NCBI GenBank assembly: GCA_905479565.1
Contig: CAJQMY010000022.1
Location: 1-51,715, forward strand
Length of the DNA stretch: 51,715 bases
From: an uncultured Candidatus Nitrosopumilus sp.
Lineage (GTDB): Archaea; Thermoproteota; Nitrososphaeria; Nitrososphaerales; Nitrosopumilaceae
Direction: 5' to 3'
A program made the position numbers and the translations under genes. The notes beneath the pieces are model-generated. The model saw nothing but the letters and a program-made list of their open reading frames with translations. It ran no database searches and was not told the DNA's origin. This document shows positions 32,774 through 41,677 of this stretch, piece by piece; the first letter of the stretch is position 1; every line of letters starts with the position of its first letter.

Positions 32774-33148
32774 CTAAGAATTTTTTTTTACAATTGGCAG
32801 ACATGAATCGATGATCCTTAAGACTTCTGATCTGATCACTTTTTTGTCAATTGATATCCAAACCCTTGGTTTTTTAATTGCAAATGAAATGGTTTGTACC
32901 TTTTTCCTTTCTTCCCAGACAAACTCAACCTCTCCTAGGTTTTTATTGAAAAATCCCTCCAAATCTGTCTTCATCGCAATATGTGAGAATTGATACTGGG
33001 TCTTTTTTTCATCTAGGAGTGGAATTAACTCTGCTCTTCGTTTGTATGCCTCCAAATTTCCGTTTTCTCCAATCACTCCCACGAATCTGATAAATGGGCT
33101 AATTGTAGCAATAGCATCACAAATGTTTTGATAATTTTTCTTTGCCAT
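32774..33148 (-). CDS. Hypothetical thaumarchaeal-type protein, about 124 aa
   Basis: An alpha/beta protein: FIRFVGVIGENGNLEAYKRR, ELIPLLDEKKTQYQFSHIAM, GEVEFVWEERKKVQTISFAI, then VWISIDKKVIRSEVLRIIDS. The order resembles a profilin/roadblock-like sensor fold, and I recall small archaeal proteins of this kind without a function. The preferred start is ATG 33148, two codons inside the longest frame. It is in an operon with the 31-aa zinc finger. Confidence 0.65.
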   Translation of the reverse strand: MAKKNYQNICDAIATISPFIRFVGVIGENGNLEAYKRRAELIPLLDEKKTQYQFSHIAMKTDLEGFFNKNLGEVEFVWEERKKVQTISFAIKKPRVWISIDKKVIRSEVLRIIDSCLPIVKKNS

Positions 33149-33234
33149 TTGCACTGGTTGTAAATGAATGATATTTTAATGGATTGTTTTGATGGGGCCT
33201 AAAGACTATATCCTATTTTTACAAAATATATTTT

Positions 33235-33741
33235 TCAAAATAGAGATCCTAACCCAATAACTACGACAATTGTTTTAACTATTTTCCCTGTGATCATAAA
33301 AAATGAAAATTTAACTAACTTCATTTTTTTTGCGCCTGCAGAAATTAAAATTAAATCACCCAACACTGGAATCCAAGACGCAAAAAATATCGCACTCCAA
33401 CCGAATTTATCCAATAATTTGTTGTGTTTCTTTTTGTTCTCTGTATTTTTTTTATTTTTATTTTGTTTGAATCTATTGAATATCTTGTTTCCTCCAAACC
33501 CTATAAAATAATTCAATATTCCACCAATTGTGGATCCTGCAATCAATACTATTCCAACTAGAAAGATATTTTCTCCACCAATTAACAAAGCTGATGTGAG
33601 AATTTCAGTTGGTAGCGGTATTGCGGTAGCTGATAGTAAAGAATTAAGAAATAATCCAATTATTCCATACTCTTGAAATGTATTGTTAGCTAAAATATCT
33701 TGCATTTGTTGGTAATATTCTAAAAATAATTCATATCTCAT
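33235..33741 (-). CDS. VTT/DedA-like membrane protein
   Basis: A 168-residue membrane protein with the DedA/VTT (SNARE-associated) layout: a re-entrant segment (IIGLFLNSLLSATAIPLPTE), a glycine-rich helix (STIGGILNYFIGFGGNKIF), a cytoplasmic Lys/Asn-rich loop, and the FGWSAIFFASWIPVLGD block with a conserved Pro and Asp. VTT proteins act as lipid scramblases or flippases for polyprenyl-phosphate or phospholipids. A second VTT-type protein is encoded divergently at 33969. Confidence 0.82.
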   Translation of the reverse strand: MRYELFLEYYQQMQDILANNTFQEYGIIGLFLNSLLSATAIPLPTEILTSALLIGGENIFLVGIVLIAGSTIGGILNYFIGFGGNKIFNRFKQNKNKKNTENKKKHNKLLDKFGWSAIFFASWIPVLGDLILISAGAKKMKLVKFSFFMITGKIVKTIVVVIGLGSLF

Positions 33742-33968
33742 AATTTACATTTCCTCATTTTGTATAATTTAACATTCTATTGTCTTTATTCGCTTAATTG
33801 TTTTTTCAATTATTTTATCTCTGACATCTTGAATTCTAATATTCTTAATCTATGCAAATAATACAAATTCCTTTGATAATTTTTCATTTATAGGTCAACT
33901 CCAATTTTGATTTATTTATACTTCCAAATGGAGTTTTCATTAAATATCGCCTGAAATTGGTTTAATTC

Positions 33969-34613
33969 ATGGAATTTAGTGATATTTTTCCTTTTGCGCC
34001 TGATGATGGTTATCTAATTTTAGCTTTGGTCAATTTTTTTGGTTCTCTCGTTCCCTTTGTACCTCTGCCTGGATTTTTGTTTCTTGCAACAATGTCTGTT
34101 GGTAATGAATATGATCTGCATGTTTTAGCATTAGTGTCTGCAATTACTGCCACCGCTGCCAAACAAATTATCTTTTTTGTCAGCTTTGGTGGCAGAAAAA
34201 TAATGAATCAAAAGACCCGAACAAGGATGCGGCCTTTTGAAAGACTTGTTAAAAGATATGGTGCAGCAGCAGCGTTTGTTGCTGCGGCGACACCAATACC
34301 TGATGATATAATATTTGTTCCATTGGGATTGGCAAAGTACAATCCAAAAAGATTTCTCATTGCAACACTTGCCGGCAAACTTGTTCTTAGCTATGTGATA
34401 GTTTTCATTTCACATAATATCGGATTGTCTTTTATTGAACCATTCTTGGAAAATGTCGATGATGCCACTCCAGTATACGTTGGTATTATTATTTTTGGTG
34501 CAATTATGACTGCAGTTATTGTTTTACTTTTAAAATTGGATTGGCAAAGAATCATGGTAAAGCTTGCTCCTTGGACCTTGGATGAAAATAACTCTGAAGA
34601 CAAAGATAATTAA
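33969..34613 (+). CDS. Second VTT/DedA-like membrane protein
   Basis: A 214-residue membrane protein with VTT features: LVPFVPLPGFLFLATMSVGN, ISAITATAAKQIIFF-type glycine-poor helix, then FERLVKRYGAAAAFVAAATP with PDDIIFVPLGLAKYNPKRFL. The motif order equals that of the gene at 33235, but sequences differ, so they are separate members. It ends with a hydrophilic acidic tail and overlaps the methylpurine glycosylase gene by 4 bp at the 3' end. Confidence 0.78.
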   Translation: MEFSDIFPFAPDDGYLILALVNFFGSLVPFVPLPGFLFLATMSVGNEYDLHVLALVSAITATAAKQIIFFVSFGGRKIMNQKTRTRMRPFERLVKRYGAAAAFVAAATPIPDDIIFVPLGLAKYNPKRFLIATLAGKLVLSYVIVFISHNIGLSFIEPFLENVDDATPVYVGIIIFGAIMTAVIVLLLKLDWQRIMVKLAPWTLDENNSEDKDN

Positions 34614-35161
34614 ATTGTTATTTTAAAATTCCACATTTTGTCTACTGCTTTTATAATTCCTATTCTTGGGGATGCAATTATTCTTTTTGTTTTTATTCCT
34701 TCAGCAATGTATAGTTTGGATTTTTTTGTTAAATCTGCGCCATAATGTTCTTTGGTAATGCATAACGCTTGTGTTAATTTGGCAGGTCCATTCACCAGAT
34801 TTTTTAAATTTGTATTGCCTCTATTTTCTTGCATTATTTTTATTCCTTTTTCAGGCTCAATTGCACGAATAAGGACAGCTCCGGCTGCTTTTTTAGGATC
34901 TTTTGCTACTACATTAAAACAAAAATGCATTCCGTATGTAAAATATACATAGGCAAAGCCTACATCGCCAAACATTATTTTGTTTCTATCTGTAATCTTT
35001 CTGCACGCATGACTTGATAGATCATCATTATGCCCATACGCTTCAGTCTCAGTAATAATTCCTGATATTTTGCTGCGCCCGATTTTTCTAATTATTCTTT
35101 TTCCTAAAAGATTTTTTGCAACTGCATCTTTCGAATAAAATTCTCTAGGCAGTATAGTCAA
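34610..35161 (-). CDS. 3-methyladenine DNA glycosylase (AAG/MPG family)
   Basis: A 183-residue enzyme of the AAG fold. Signature blocks: LLGKRIIRK, IITETEAYGHNDDLSSHAC (general-base Glu), VYFTYGMHFCFNVVAKD, and VNGPAKLTQALCITKEHYGA. It removes alkylated purines from DNA to start base-excision repair. It overlaps the upstream uracil-DNA glycosylase by 17 bp and so belongs to the same operon, with TldD first. The length is slightly short but complete. Confidence 0.92.
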   Translation of the reverse strand: MTILPREFYSKDAVAKNLLGKRIIRKIGRSKISGIITETEAYGHNDDLSSHACRKITDRNKIMFGDVGFAYVYFTYGMHFCFNVVAKDPKKAAGAVLIRAIEPEKGIKIMQENRGNTNLKNLVNGPAKLTQALCITKEHYGADLTKKSKLYIAEGIKTKRIIASPRIGIIKAVDKMWNFKITI

Positions 35162-35738
35162 TGTCTATTTTTATTTTTTTATTGTTTTTTAACTCTATGA
35201 TTAGATCAAACAATTTTACTATGTCTTTTTTCAGCATTGTGATTAATTTTTGGTTGTAAATAGTTGCTGCTGGATGAACCGTCAAAAAATATAACTGGTT
35301 TTCTTTTCTAACTATCTTTCCTCTAAATTTTGTAATTTCTGAACCTCCCAATAGGGAATTAAATGCTGTATTTCCTAACACGCAAATTATTTTTGGCTTG
35401 ATGATTGCAATCTCTTGTTTTAGATAATCTTGACATGTTTCTCTTTCAATTACAGTTGGAACTCTGTTTTTTGGGGGTCTGCATTTTATGATATTTGTAA
35501 TGTATACCTCTTCTCTTGAAATCCCTGCTTCTTCTAGTGCAATCGAAAGTTTTTTTCCTGCAATGCCGATAAATGGCTCGCCATTCCCATCCTCATTTTT
35601 CCCAGGTGCTTCTCCTACAAAAATTACATCTGAATGAAAATTTCCTTTGCCTGGAACCGAATTGGTTCTTGTTTTAGAAAGGTCACATTTTGTACATTCA
35701 ATGACGTTTTGTCTAATGTTTTCTAATTTTTGTTTCAT
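35145..35738 (-). CDS. Family 4 uracil-DNA glycosylase with [4Fe-4S] cluster
   Basis: A 197-residue family 4 UDG. The cluster Cys pair is ECTKC (15, 18), with later Cys in KCRPPKNR and ETCQDYL. The active-site motif is FVGEAPGKNEDGNGEPFIG and the DNA-binding HPAATIYN. It excises uracil from deaminated cytosine. It is the middle gene of the TldD-UDG-AAG operon: 3 bp after TldD and overlapping AAG by 17 bp. Confidence 0.93.
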   Translation of the reverse strand: MKQKLENIRQNVIECTKCDLSKTRTNSVPGKGNFHSDVIFVGEAPGKNEDGNGEPFIGIAGKKLSIALEEAGISREEVYITNIIKCRPPKNRVPTVIERETCQDYLKQEIAIIKPKIICVLGNTAFNSLLGGSEITKFRGKIVRKENQLYFLTVHPAATIYNQKLITMLKKDIVKLFDLIIELKNNKKIKIDIDYTA

Positions 35739-35741
35739 TTT

Positions 35742-37154
35742 CTAGTTTACACTCTTTACTGTAGCAGTTCCTCTTATTGTTGGTCCGCCGTTTCCCATGA
35801 TCATTGATTGCATTGGATCCCCTTTACCGCAATTAGTTATTGGTCTTACAGTAAAATCGTTCCCGCAGGCATCAATTGATTCGAAGAATTTAGGCGCTGT
35901 TCCCATGACGATGACGTCCCTTAGCAAGTCTGTAATTTCCCCGTTTTCAATCCTCTGAGCATACTGACATGATATGCTCCAATTATATCGTTTCATGTCT
36001 ATTGATGGGATTTTCATATTTGAGATGAGATATCCATGCTTGACCTCTTTGATAATTTCATTTACATTCCTATCTCCGTTGCTGATACAGGTACATGCCA
36101 TTCGTATCAGGGGCATAAATCGATAATTCGTTGCCCTCATATTTCCCGTTGGTACGGAATCAAAATCAATTGCCGTCTCTCTATTTTGCATGTGATTTTT
36201 TAAAACTCCTTTTTCAACTAGAGTTGTCTTTCTAGTTTCAATACCTTCATCATCAAATTGATACCATCCTAAACTCTCTTTTATTGTAGGATCATCGAAC
36301 ACGTTAAGATTATCTGAACCAATTTTTTCTCCTAGTTTGTTTTTCCACCATGCTCCCCCTGCCCACGCCATCTCTTTTCCTAGCACTCTGTCTGCCTCTG
36401 ATGGGTGTCCTAGTATCTCATGTGTAAGTAATGATACAAAGTCTGGATTCATCACTATTGTTGCATTTTCTTCTTTTACTGGTTTTGCAAGTGTTAGTTG
36501 TGATGCTTTTAATGCAATTTCTTTTGCACTTTGTTGAATTTTATTTTTGTTTGTTAATTGTTCCAGTCCGCCCCTTCCACCTTCTGTAATGTTAACTGAT
36601 TGAATTATTCCTGAATCATGAGCTGTTGCCACCATGTCAATTACCGTATCTGTAAAATTTTGCATGATTTCGGAGCCTTCTGTATTTACGAAATATTTTG
36701 AACTAATTGTAAACCATGGGTTTACAATAGATTTGATGATTTTTGGAATATCTGAGATAATTTTATCTGTCTCTAATCCAATCTTTATAATATCTTCTAA
36801 TTCAGGTTTTTTTATTACCAAATAATTGACTTGAGATTTTTTTGCGGGATTGGGATATAGTTTTATTTCATTTTTTTTATTATTCTTGCCAATTTTTATT
36901 GAATTATTTATGGCATCCTTGATCTGCTCGAATGTTTTTGGATTTGTAATCGAGCAAAACTTCCATACATTATCTTTGATAATTCTGATGCCTATTCCTT
37001 TATCATCATTAATCCTGACATGTTCTACTGAATTTTTTTCTATTGCCGCTGATTTTTGTTCTTGTTGTTCTGCTCTGACATCGCAATATTGGGCGCCTGA
37101 CTGCTCCGCATATTTGACTGCCCTGTCTGCAAGATCTTGTAGTCTTGTATCCAT
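35742..37154 (-). CDS. tldD: TldD family metalloprotease subunit
   Basis: A 470-residue protein. It has the N-terminal TldD/PmbA dimer domain (ADRAVKYAEQSGAQYCDVRA, GIGIRIIKDNVWKFCSI), the zinc motif HEILGH near residue 243 within LLTHEILGHPSEADR, and the C-terminal beta domain with RATNYRFMPLIRMACTCISN. TldD pairs with TldE/PmbA to cleave peptides, for example modified or toxin peptides. No tldE is adjacent, so the partner must be elsewhere. It is the first gene of an operon with two DNA glycosylases, an association that is not obviously functional. Confidence 0.9.
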   Translation of the reverse strand: MDTRLQDLADRAVKYAEQSGAQYCDVRAEQQEQKSAAIEKNSVEHVRINDDKGIGIRIIKDNVWKFCSITNPKTFEQIKDAINNSIKIGKNNKKNEIKLYPNPAKKSQVNYLVIKKPELEDIIKIGLETDKIISDIPKIIKSIVNPWFTISSKYFVNTEGSEIMQNFTDTVIDMVATAHDSGIIQSVNITEGGRGGLEQLTNKNKIQQSAKEIALKASQLTLAKPVKEENATIVMNPDFVSLLTHEILGHPSEADRVLGKEMAWAGGAWWKNKLGEKIGSDNLNVFDDPTIKESLGWYQFDDEGIETRKTTLVEKGVLKNHMQNRETAIDFDSVPTGNMRATNYRFMPLIRMACTCISNGDRNVNEIIKEVKHGYLISNMKIPSIDMKRYNWSISCQYAQRIENGEITDLLRDVIVMGTAPKFFESIDACGNDFTVRPITNCGKGDPMQSMIMGNGGPTIRGTATVKSVN

Positions 37155-37194
37155 GCTTTATACAATTTCATATGGTTCGTAAGTCTTCTGTTCT

Positions 37195-37335
37195 CTAATG
37201 GCTTGATATTGCAGGCATGGTGAAATAATACTCGTCTTCAAAATCATAGTCTGTACTGGATTTTTTTCGCAAAAATTCAAAATATTTGGTACAATTTTCA
37301 TAAAATTCCTTATTTTTCTCATGTAGTTGTTCCAT
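37195..37335 (-). CDS. 46-aa acidic hypothetical protein
   Basis: ATG 37335 to TAG 37195, below usual cut-offs. Sequence MEQLHEKNKEFYENCTKYFE followed by a basic patch and an acidic-aromatic stretch (DYDFEDEYYFTMPAISSH). The composition is protein-like and the ORF stands out from its A+T-rich surroundings. It lies 41 bp upstream of tldD on the same strand and might be co-transcribed. No family is recognised. Confidence 0.5.
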   Translation of the reverse strand: MEQLHEKNKEFYENCTKYFEFLRKKSSTDYDFEDEYYFTMPAISSH

Positions 37336-37456
37336 GTTCTGAATGCAAAAATACCAATTTTGTCAAGAGTGTGAGGGATTTTAGTTCTGAAAGTTTGTTT
37401 TCTTTAAGCAGATTTCAAAGTAATCTTAGCGTCAAACTTGGATATGCCCAGAAAAG

Positions 37457-37549
37457 ATGAAATTTATTGTCGTAAAAGAAGTAATTGCATATGATTCTAA
37501 TGAAAAAATTATTTTAACAACTACAAGTGATATTCAAAAGATAATTTGA
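37457..37549 (+). CDS. Possible 30-aa micro-ORF upstream of PINA
   Basis: ATG 37457 to TGA 37549 reads MKFIVVKEVIAYDSNEKIIL and a short end. It has the alternating hydrophobic pattern of a beta hairpin. No homologue or context supports it beyond composition. The rest of 37336-37678 holds nothing else I can support. Confidence 0.3.
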   Translation: MKFIVVKEVIAYDSNEKIILTTTSDIQKII

Positions 37550-37678
37550 TGTTTGGTGTATCGTGCATCTTCACACATATCGTAACCCATTGATTCTGAT
37601 GGCGTTTTAGAATCAATTGAATCTTAAATTTGAGAAAGTAAATTAGGGCACTAGTTATCTAAAGAATTGATCTAAAAT

Positions 37679-39499
37679 TTGTCAAAAATTGTAGCTGATA
37701 CCAGTGTAATTATCAATGGCCAACTTGTATCTCGAATCGAATCTGGGAGTATTAGAAATTTTGAAATTATTATTCCTCAGGCTGTGTTTGATGAGTTACA
37801 GTCACAGGCATCCAAGAAAAAAGAGCAGGGATTCATTGGTCTTGAGAAAGTTCAAAAACTGAAATCACTGTCTGGAAGTTATGGCCTAAGTATTGTTGTA
37901 GGCGGATCTCATCCTTCTTCAGATGATGTGAAGCTTGCTAGTAGTGGAAGAATTGACTCTCTGATAGTAGATATGGCTAAAGAACACAATGCAATATTGT
38001 ACACTTCTGATCATGTTCAACATTTGGTGGCACAGGGAGAGGATGTTGAGACGGTCTTTTTAAAATCTGAAGTTAAGCATGAGTCTTTAGAATTTTTAAA
38101 ATATTTTGATTCTGAAACAATGAGCGTTCATCTGAAAGAAAATCAATGTCCTTTGGCAAAAAAAGGAAAACCTGGAGCCTTTGTATTGACAAAGATAAAT
38201 GATGATCTTCTATCTAAGGATTATTTAGAAATGATTTCGGCGCAGATTTTGGATGTTGTGAATATCTTTGATTCTAGTACTCTGGAAATATCAAAAACAG
38301 GTGCATCTGTCATTCAACACGAGGACTATAGAATTGCAATTACCCATCTTCCTTTTTCAGAATCTTTTGAAATTACCATAGTTCATCCAATTGTAAAATT
38401 ATCTCTTGATGACTATCACATTTCCGAAAAATTGATGGAACGATTCTCTGATAGTGCAGAGGGCATCGTTATCTCAGGTGCACCTGGTTCTGGAAAAAGT
38501 ACGCTTGCATCAGGGCTTGCAAATTTTTATCATAAACAGGGAAAGATTGTAAAAACGTTTGAATCTCCACGAGATTTACAAGTTGATTCGGGTGTGACCC
38601 AATACAGTAAACTTGATGGAAGTTTTGATAATTCTGCCGATATTTTGTTACTTGTTAGACCTGATTATACAATTTTTGACGAAGTAAGACGAAAGGAAGA
38701 TTTTGTTACTTTTGCTGATTTGAGATTAACTGGGGTTGGAATGGTTGGAGTGGTCCATGCAAATTCCCCATTAGATGCGATTCAGAGATTCATTGGAAAA
38801 ATTGAACTGGGAATCATTCCAAATGTTTTGGACACTGTAGTTTTTGTAAGAGACGGTGAAATTCAAATGGTATATGATTTAGAATTAAAAGTCAAGGTTC
38901 CAACTGGAATGACTGAATCTGATTTGGCTAGACCCGTAATTGAAATTAGGAATTTTGAAGATGATGTTCTAGAGCATGAAATTTACACCTTTGGTGAAGA
39001 AAATGTTATAGTCCCAGTAGGCAAGAATGTAGATAAAATTGGAATACGGAAACTTGCTGAGGATAAAATCAAAGAAACTTTCAGACGCTATGATCCAAAT
39101 GCTGAGGTTGAAATTTTATCTGATAATCGAGTTAAAGTCATGGTCAATGAACAAAACATTGCACCCATTATAGGACGTGGGGGCTCAAACATCAATGAAA
39201 TTGAAAAGTTACTCAAAGTCCATGTTGACGTTGTTGAAAAGTCATCTGATGATTTATCCCTAACATCTAATGATTTACCCTTTAGTTTTTCTGAATCAAA
39301 AACCACAATTCTCCTTACTGTGAACCGAGATTTTACATCCATGCATGCAGATATCTATGCCAATGAAAAATTCATTGCGTCTGTTAGGATTGGAAAGAAA
39401 GGGCAAATTAAAATCCCTAAACGCTCAGATGTGGCACGAACATTAATGGATTTTTCATCTTCACAAAACGATATCAGACTTTACCTTAAAGATTTTTAA
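37679..39499 (+). CDS. PINA: PIN domain, VirB11-like ATPase and KH domain
   Basis: A 606-residue archaeal protein starting at TTG 37679. The N-terminal PIN domain (KIVADTSVIINGQLVSRIES; later IDSLIVDMAKEHNAILYTSD) has the acidic residues of PIN nucleases. The central ATPase has Walker A GAPGSGKST near 268 and Walker B-like TIFDEVRRKEDF. The KH domain has IAPIIGRGGSNINEIEKLL near 493-515. In Sulfolobus, PINA is a hexameric ATPase that drives Holliday-junction migration and interacts with Hjc. Presence of all three domains makes the assignment firm. It converges with, and overlaps by 14 bp, the MntR-like gene. Confidence 0.9.
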   Translation: MSKIVADTSVIINGQLVSRIESGSIRNFEIIIPQAVFDELQSQASKKKEQGFIGLEKVQKLKSLSGSYGLSIVVGGSHPSSDDVKLASSGRIDSLIVDMAKEHNAILYTSDHVQHLVAQGEDVETVFLKSEVKHESLEFLKYFDSETMSVHLKENQCPLAKKGKPGAFVLTKINDDLLSKDYLEMISAQILDVVNIFDSSTLEISKTGASVIQHEDYRIAITHLPFSESFEITIVHPIVKLSLDDYHISEKLMERFSDSAEGIVISGAPGSGKSTLASGLANFYHKQGKIVKTFESPRDLQVDSGVTQYSKLDGSFDNSADILLLVRPDYTIFDEVRRKEDFVTFADLRLTGVGMVGVVHANSPLDAIQRFIGKIELGIIPNVLDTVVFVRDGEIQMVYDLELKVKVPTGMTESDLARPVIEIRNFEDDVLEHEIYTFGEENVIVPVGKNVDKIGIRKLAEDKIKETFRRYDPNAEVEILSDNRVKVMVNEQNIAPIIGRGGSNINEIEKLLKVHVDVVEKSSDDLSLTSNDLPFSFSESKTTILLTVNRDFTSMHADIYANEKFIASVRIGKKGQIKIPKRSDVARTLMDFSSSQNDIRLYLKDF

Positions 39500-39950
39500 A
39501 ACTATCGATAATTTTTGGATTTGCTTTCAGAAATGTAATGAATTTTCTTAATTGTTTTATTGTTTTTGGGTTTAGGTGGTGTTCGATTCCTTCTGCATCT
39601 TGGTTGGCTGTATCATACCCTACTTCCAAAATCTCAAAAAATTCTAATAATATTCCATGTTTCTGTCTTATCCCTTCTGCTACCTGTATTCCTTTACTTG
39701 TGAGGTTTATTCCGTGGTATTTTTCATATTCTAAAAATCCATTCTCGTCTAATCTCTGAAGCATTTTTGTAACACTTGGCGCGCTAACATTCATGTATCT
39801 TGAAATATCCAAAGTAGTTGCATATCCTTTCAACTCTACTAATTCCCCAATAATTTCCAAATAATCTTCCATTCTTGAGCTCGAACGGGTTCTCTCCAAT
39901 TGATGAGCTGCTTTGATTGAGTCTAGTCTTTTAGAATCCTTGGTTTTCAT
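39486..39950 (-). CDS. MntR/DtxR-family metal-dependent repressor
   Basis: A 154-residue regulator. The winged helix (SSRMEDYLEIIGELVELKGY, then LDISRYMNVSAPSVTKMLQR, wing LEYEKYHGINLTSKG) is followed by the DtxR dimerisation segment GILLEFFEILEVGY and EGIEHHLNPKTIKQLRKFIT with conserved Glu-His-His ligands. These proteins sense Mn(II) or Fe(II) and repress metal transporters. It lacks the SH3-like third domain, as MntR does. The regulated gene is not evident here. Confidence 0.85.
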   Translation of the reverse strand: MKTKDSKRLDSIKAAHQLERTRSSSRMEDYLEIIGELVELKGYATTLDISRYMNVSAPSVTKMLQRLDENGFLEYEKYHGINLTSKGIQVAEGIRQKHGILLEFFEILEVGYDTANQDAEGIEHHLNPKTIKQLRKFITFLKANPKIIDSFKNL

Positions 39951-40082
39951 GTATCTTTGTATCTGAATAAAATCCAGTATAATTTAGTGTCTTTTTGTTG
40001 ATTTTAGCTACTCTTTGTTGACTTGAATGTGACGTGAGTTGATCTTTGTTTCTTAACTAATTTTTTCTAAATAAATGTTGGA

Positions 40083-40433
40083 ATGGTTGATCCCTTAAAT
40101 GCACGTCTCGAAAAATTAAAGAAATTCTCTGATTCTGCTACCCGTAGAGTCAATTTGTATTCTGAGGTGTGTGGAATGGATGATGAACATACTGCTCGTT
40201 CTTTGGGTTCTCTTCAAAAAGCACCCGCTCCTGGTAAAAAACTTCAAAAAATAGGGTTCTTGATGTTATGGGTACCTGAACCAACAGGGGTGACTTGTGC
40301 TATTGGCGGGCCAATGATTGTTGCCGGAAGATATCTTGATAAAAAATACAATAGTTCCACTCTTCATGACATTGGAGATCAGACAAAAAATAACATGTCT
40401 ACAATTAGTGATTTTAAAAATTCTGTATTGTGA
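40083..40433 (+). CDS. 116-aa hypothetical protein
   Basis: ATG at 40083 (MVDPLNARLEKLKKFSDSAT). The N-terminal half is basic and helical. The middle holds a hydrophobic, Pro/Gly-rich segment (FLMLWVPEPTGVTCAIGGPM, then IVAGRY), which could be a membrane hairpin. No family is recognised. It is followed 39 bp later by the DUF192 gene. Confidence 0.6.
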   Translation: MVDPLNARLEKLKKFSDSATRRVNLYSEVCGMDDEHTARSLGSLQKAPAPGKKLQKIGFLMLWVPEPTGVTCAIGGPMIVAGRYLDKKYNSSTLHDIGDQTKNNMSTISDFKNSVL

Positions 40434-40472
40434 CCACTCTTAGTTTTTAAATGGAGTCAAACCAATTGATTC

Positions 40473-40964
40473 ATGACCACTCGTGCACAAGCATTAATTC
40501 CAATTACAATTGCAGCTGTGATCATTGGGGTAATTGGCATGCTGACTCTTCCAAGTGATAGTAAATTAGAATCAGTTGAATTTCCACGTGGTACTATTTT
40601 GGTTGATGATGTTCCACTAGAAGTACAAATTGCTGATTCTGAACCGCGAAGAGTTCGTGGATTGATGTTCCAGGATCAATTGCCTTATGATCAAGGAATG
40701 ATTTTTGTATTTGCCGAGCCCGGATTGTATTCTTTGTGGATGCTTAACATGCAATTCTCCTTGGATATGATTTGGTTTGATCAAGATGGAAATGTTGTTC
40801 ATATTGAAAAAAATATACCTCCATGTCAAACTGTAGTGGAAATAACTGCTTGTCAGAGTATAGTTCCAGATAATGAAGCATCCTATGTGCTTGAAGTGAC
40901 TTCTGGATTTGTTGATCAAAATAATGTCACTCATGATTCTAAATTGACAATCATTTCAATTTAG
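40473..40964 (+). CDS. DUF192 family exported protein
   Basis: A 163-residue protein with an N-terminal membrane anchor (LIPITIAAVIIGVIGMLTLP, residues 8-27) and a DUF192 domain: VEIAD-like start (LEVQIADSEPRRVRGLMFQD), LPYDQGMIFVFAEP, LWMLNMQFSLDMIWFDQDGN and VLEVTSGFVDQN. It is exported and of unknown biochemical function; two Cys near the end of the domain (PPCQTVVEITACQSI) may form a disulfide. It is upstream of another exported protein. Confidence 0.88.
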   Translation: MTTRAQALIPITIAAVIIGVIGMLTLPSDSKLESVEFPRGTILVDDVPLEVQIADSEPRRVRGLMFQDQLPYDQGMIFVFAEPGLYSLWMLNMQFSLDMIWFDQDGNVVHIEKNIPPCQTVVEITACQSIVPDNEASYVLEVTSGFVDQNNVTHDSKLTIISI

Positions 40965-41005
40965 AATGGTAAAGCCTTATCTTTGAATAAGAAATCTATT
41001 TTTTT

Positions 41006-41638
41006 ATGAACAAGATAATTGTAATTCCTATTTTAGTGGGAATTGCCATTGTTATTTCATCTTTTTTCATATTGTCAAATGATGTATCTTCAGACTCTGA
41101 ATCTCAATTAATCCATGATACTGGTTTTAGTTATTATGACATTGAAAAAATTCAAAATAATTTGGAAGAATATGATGTTTTTGTCTCCTCTCCTACTGCA
41201 ATCACTGATCACACCATAGACCAATACTGTACTTATTTTGAAAAGGGGCTTTCAAAAAGTGTAGAATACTGTACTACCACTGCAGTGTTGGATTATGAAG
41301 GAACTTCACTTGGAAATATCAACATTGGAGGTGATACTCAGTCTCCTATTTTGGCCATTGCTAATCTTGAAACTTCGTCTCTGGAATCAAATCAAGATGA
41401 AGTTTCTGCAGTATTTGAGGTCATGATAGAGACCCTTGTTTGCAACTGCTGGGATGATGAAAAATCAGAAGACTATCCTACGATCTCTTCATGGCTGGAG
41501 GGGGCTCAAACTTTTTACACTGATTCTGGCAAGCGCAATATCAAATCTAAAATCGATGATTTGGCAGGAAATGAAATACTTTTAGAAATAACTACCAAGG
41601 ATGATTCCATTTTGCAGACATTGATTATTCTAAAGTAG
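41006..41638 (+). CDS. Exported hypothetical protein, 210 aa
   Basis: An N-terminal anchor (IVIPILVGIAIVISSFFILS, residues 4-23) is followed by a soluble domain: FSYYDIEKIQNNLEEYDVFV, DQYCTYFEKGLSKSVEYCTT, IETLVCNCWDDEKSED. The Cys pattern suggests disulfides or a metal site outside the cell. No family is recognised. It sits 41 bp after DUF192 and 39 bp before TauE. Confidence 0.65.
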   Translation: MNKIIVIPILVGIAIVISSFFILSNDVSSDSESQLIHDTGFSYYDIEKIQNNLEEYDVFVSSPTAITDHTIDQYCTYFEKGLSKSVEYCTTTAVLDYEGTSLGNINIGGDTQSPILAIANLETSSLESNQDEVSAVFEVMIETLVCNCWDDEKSEDYPTISSWLEGAQTFYTDSGKRNIKSKIDDLAGNEILLEITTKDDSILQTLIILK

Positions 41639-41677
41639 TTTAATTATATAATATGAAATTCTCTGATTGACATCACA

